Source of the DNA: an uncultured Prevotellaceae bacterium
Lineage (GTDB): Bacteria > Bacteroidota > Bacteroidia > Bacteroidales > Bacteroidaceae
Reading direction: 5' to 3'
DNA: 47,390 bases
Assembly: GCA_902771445.1 (NCBI GenBank)
Contig: CACXXD010000002.1
Coordinates: 1 to 47,390 of the forward strand
The notes beneath the pieces are model-generated. The model ran no database searches and was not told the DNA's origin. It worked only from the letters and a program-made list of their open reading frames with translations. Position 1 is the stretch's first letter; the number at the start of each line of letters is the position of its first letter. Made by a program: the position numbers and the translations under genes. Positions 45,088-47,390 of this stretch are shown piece after piece.

Positions 45088-46131
45088 ATGAAGAAGAATC
45101 CCATCAACCGTCTGTCTGTGTTCCTCACGCTGGCCCTGTTGCTCAGCCAGTTCTCGTTTGCCAACCTGTTTGCGGCCAGTCCTTACGACAACCCCGACAC
45201 GATTGTCGTGGCTCGCGACGGCACAGGACAGTTTCGCACCATCGACGAAGCCATCGAGGTCTGCCGCGCCTTCATGGACTACCATAAGGTCATCTATGTG
45301 AAGAAAGGCACCTACAAGGAGAAACTCATCATTCCGCAGTGGCTGCAGAACATCGAGATTTGCGGAGAGGACCGCGATGCAACCGTCATCACCTACGACG
45401 ACCATGCCAACATACCCTACAGCTATGAGTTCAGAGACGTGAATGCCGACGAAAGTCAGAAGTCGAAAGCACAGCAACGCACACTGAGTACGTTCCGCAC
45501 CTACACGCTGAAGATTGAGGGCAACGACATCACGCTGAAGAACCTGACCATCGAGAACAACTCAGCCCGACTGGGACAGGCCGTGGCGCTCCATACCGAG
45601 GGCGACCGTCTGCGCTTCGTCAACTGCCGATTCCTTGGACACCAGGACACCATCTACACAGGCATGCCCTACACTCGCCTGTTGTTCGACCACTGCTACA
45701 TCGAAGGCACCACCGACTTCATCTTTGGCCCTTCGACCGCCTGGTTCGAGCAGTGTACCATCCACGGCAAGGCAGACAGCTACATCACCGCTGCCTCCAC
45801 GCCCAAGGATGCCAAGTTCGGCTACATCTTCAACCAGTGTACCATCACCGTTGCCGACAATGTCTCCAAGCTCTACCTTGGTCGTCCGTGGCGCGACTAC
45901 GGCTACACGCTCTTCATGCACTGCACGCTGCCCCGCCAGATTCGTCCCGAAGGCTGGCATCACTGGCAGAAAGAGCGCGAGCAGACCGCCCGCTACTTTG
46001 AGTTCGACAACAAAGGCGAAGGGGCCGCCACCGACCAGCGTACCTCCTGGAGCCGTCAGCTCACGAAGAAGGAAGCCAATGCCATCACCTTCGAAGCCGT
46101 CTTCCAGCGTGCCGACAACTGGCATCCCTGA
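45088..46131 (+). CDS. Secreted pectin methylesterase (CE8)
   Basis: A 347-residue protein with signal peptide MKKNPINRLSVFLTLALLLS ending near FAAS. It is a right-handed beta-helix pectinesterase: VVARDGTGQFRTIDEAIE, QAVALHTEGDR, Asp187 in FLGHQDTIYTG (general acid), Asp210 in GTTDFIFGPSTAWFEQC (nucleophile) and the LGRPWRDYGYT arginine motif. It removes methyl groups from homogalacturonan. It stands only 22 bp after the rel gene, an odd place for a pectin enzyme; no pectate lyase or GH28 is in the window. It is separate from the glucan locus. Confidence 0.93.
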   Translation: MKKNPINRLSVFLTLALLLSQFSFANLFAASPYDNPDTIVVARDGTGQFRTIDEAIEVCRAFMDYHKVIYVKKGTYKEKLIIPQWLQNIEICGEDRDATVITYDDHANIPYSYEFRDVNADESQKSKAQQRTLSTFRTYTLKIEGNDITLKNLTIENNSARLGQAVALHTEGDRLRFVNCRFLGHQDTIYTGMPYTRLLFDHCYIEGTTDFIFGPSTAWFEQCTIHGKADSYITAASTPKDAKFGYIFNQCTITVADNVSKLYLGRPWRDYGYTLFMHCTLPRQIRPEGWHHWQKEREQTARYFEFDNKGEGAATDQRTSWSRQLTKKEANAITFEAVFQRADNWHP

Positions 46132-46162
46132 GCATCCGTCATCATTCGGGAATAAAGCAAGC

Positions 46163-46195
46163 AACACCTGGGTCTTTACAGAAGGCCCAGGTGTT
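46163..46195. terminator. Bidirectional terminator, overlapping the end of the nuclease gene
   Basis: AACACCTGGG (46163-46172) pairs perfectly with CCCAGGTGTT (46186-46195), loop 13 nt, followed by CTATTAT. It ends the pectinesterase gene; its right arm also codes for EHLG, just before the last residues of the leftward gene, whose stop lies in the loop. Confidence 0.75.
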
Positions 46196-47390
46196 CTATT
46201 ATCATGCCTATGCGATACTCCACCATGCCATCATGACAAGTGGTGTCGACCACCTGAACCAAAGCACTCTCCCCATTCTTACGGCAGCCCACATACAGTC
46301 TGAGTGCATCGTAACGACGCAGATACCGTTTGCCGTCGGCCTCGTCCACGTAGGTCAATTTGTTCAAGGCCGACTGTTTCAGCTCGCGACTTACCGTTTT
46401 CTTCGTTCCATTCATGATTTCGTCAAACTGCCTCTTCAAGATGTTCAGCGTCAGCACCTTCAGCCCCGATGTGTCGAAAGCAGATGCCTGCCTCACAATC
46501 GTCTTCTCCAGACACTGCATCTCAGCATTATAACTATAAGCCGTAATGGTGCCGTCCAGTATCCTCGCAATAATACTATCGACCACAGGCAGAGGCACCA
46601 CGAACCACTCCTTCGGTTCATGCGCCATGCCCTGATCGTCGATTACGGTCACGCTGAACTGCACCGCCTTCAGCACCTGATGCACCAAGTCCTCAAATTT
46701 CTGCGAATGCATGTTCACCACCTTATAAGTTGCCACCACTTCCACAGGTGCCATCAGATAGGTAGGCTCATGCTCTGCGTTGGCAATTCGCTCCTCAACG
46801 GCATTGGTCGAGAATCCTATCTTGTATAGATTCGGCTGATTCCTGACAGCCGGAGCATCCGATAAGGAACGGAGTACATAGATGTAGCCCGTCACCTTGT
46901 CGCCGACAGCCAGATCGTCATTGCTGAAGAACGTCCGTTCCGTCGATTCCTGCGTTTCGGTGACCACATAGCCGTCGGTCATCACACTCTTGCGGAGTGT
47001 CTGCAACAAGATGTTCGACTCCGTTCCGTTCTCATAGACACATCGAGTCCTTGCGTTTATGCCCCTCACATTCTCCGTCCACATTGCATCGTCCATGCTC
47101 TCCAGCAGCACCAGCTGCCCGCTCACCACGAAGAAGTGGCCTGCCGCAATGTTTTCCGTCTTCGCGAGCCTCACCAGACTGCGCCTGCCATGCTTCAGGT
47201 CTTGTTGCACCTGCTGGAACAAGTGCCTGTAATCGTCAAAGTTCTCGCACAGTCTTCGTTGCGCCACGTAGTCGGCTTTGTTTCTCTGCTCCACTACCCT
47301 TCTCATGTCAGCCGGAATATCAAACAGCTCGGTTTCGCGTTCCGTTAAGTTCAGTAGCGGATCGTCGAATATATCTTCCAGTTCTTTTTC
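46176..47390 (-). CDS. GIY-YIG nuclease-like protein with ASCH-like C-terminus (cut by window end)
   Basis: The reverse frame is open from the window end to a stop at 46176, so 404 residues are visible and the N-terminus is missing; ATG 47306 is internal because EKELEDIFDDPLLNLTERET reads on upstream without a stop. The middle holds a T5orf172-type GIY-YIG domain: GYIYVLRSLSD, PNLYKIGFSTNAVEERIANA, EHEPTYLMAPVEVVATYKVV, and a HSQKFEDLVHQVL helix. Near the C-terminus, LNILKRQFDEIMNGTKKTVS followed by REL looks like the start of an ASCH domain, with RYLRRYDALRLYVGC after it. It may be a DNA or RNA nuclease linked to defence or repair, but the role is unknown. It converges with the pectinesterase gene. 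Confidence 0.75.
   Translation of the reverse strand, partial: EKELEDIFDDPLLNLTERETELFDIPADMRRVVEQRNKADYVAQRRLCENFDDYRHLFQQVQQDLKHGRRSLVRLAKTENIAAGHFFVVSGQLVLLESMDDAMWTENVRGINARTRCVYENGTESNILLQTLRKSVMTDGYVVTETQESTERTFFSNDDLAVGDKVTGYIYVLRSLSDAPAVRNQPNLYKIGFSTNAVEERIANAEHEPTYLMAPVEVVATYKVVNMHSQKFEDLVHQVLKAVQFSVTVIDDQGMAHEPKEWFVVPLPVVDSIIARILDGTITAYSYNAEMQCLEKTIVRQASAFDTSGLKVLTLNILKRQFDEIMNGTKKTVSRELKQSALNKLTYVDEADGKRYLRRYDALRLYVGCRKNGESALVQVVDTTCHDGMVEYRIGMIIEHLGLL

Overview
The window reads as chromosome of a Bacteroidales bacterium, most likely a Prevotellaceae member from a gut or rumen. The grounds are: promoters of the Bacteroidetes form (TTTG, about 19 bp, TAnnTTTG), a type III glutamine synthetase, an LL-diaminopimelate aminotransferase, a SusC/SusD pair, the gene order parA-parB-DUF5683-lytic transglycosylase-relA/spoT, and A-rich start regions without clear Shine-Dalgarno sites. 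No species is claimed.

Bases 1-11.8 kb form a nitrogen-assimilation block. glnK and amtB (cut by the window edge) run leftward. gltB, gltD, dapF, dapL and glnN run rightward from a perfect-consensus promoter. The block takes up ammonium, makes glutamine and glutamate, and feeds the diaminopimelate/lysine branch. gltB is broken as given: two reading frames meet in an ATGA overlap and about 17-20 conserved codons are absent at the joint. gltB also carries two in-frame GC-rich repeat insertions, and gltB and gltD are separated by five copies of a 43-bp tandem repeat.

11.8-16.9 kb is a mixed region: a UvrD-type helicase with an embedded DEDDh exonuclease, an orphan FecE/BtuD-type ABC ATPase, a small exported protein, and an 813-bp gene-free stretch with a 47-bp-arm inverted repeat and a remnant of a phage-type muramidase.

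16.9-33.9 kb is a polysaccharide utilisation locus for a beta-1,4-glucan such as cellodextrin or mixed-linkage glucan. It holds a membrane regulator (propeller, Y_Y_Y, AraC, but no kinase or receiver), two GH5 enzymes, a GH94 cellobiose phosphorylase, a secreted two-module protein, a GPH symporter, SusC, SusD and a SusE/F-like lipoprotein. The three probable transcription units GH5-GH5-GH94, module protein-symporter and SusC-SusD-SusE/F share an upstream architecture: GGTTT, 25-26 bp, ACC, 7 bp, GTA, 9 bp, ACC, 20-21 bp, TAMCTTTGC. The last ACC lies where the -33 box should be. I propose this as the operator of the locus regulator; it is the most interesting signal in the window.

33.9-34.4 kb holds a probable group II intron remnant between two convergent terminators, then tRNA-Gln(CUG). 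34.6-46.2 kb is housekeeping: rsfS, ftsH, a probable PIN toxin-antitoxin pair set between ftsH and cdsA, cdsA, parA, parB, a DUF5683 protein, an MltD-like transglycosylase with LysM, a bifunctional RelA/SpoT, and a secreted pectin methylesterase. The window ends inside a leftward GIY-YIG nuclease-like gene.
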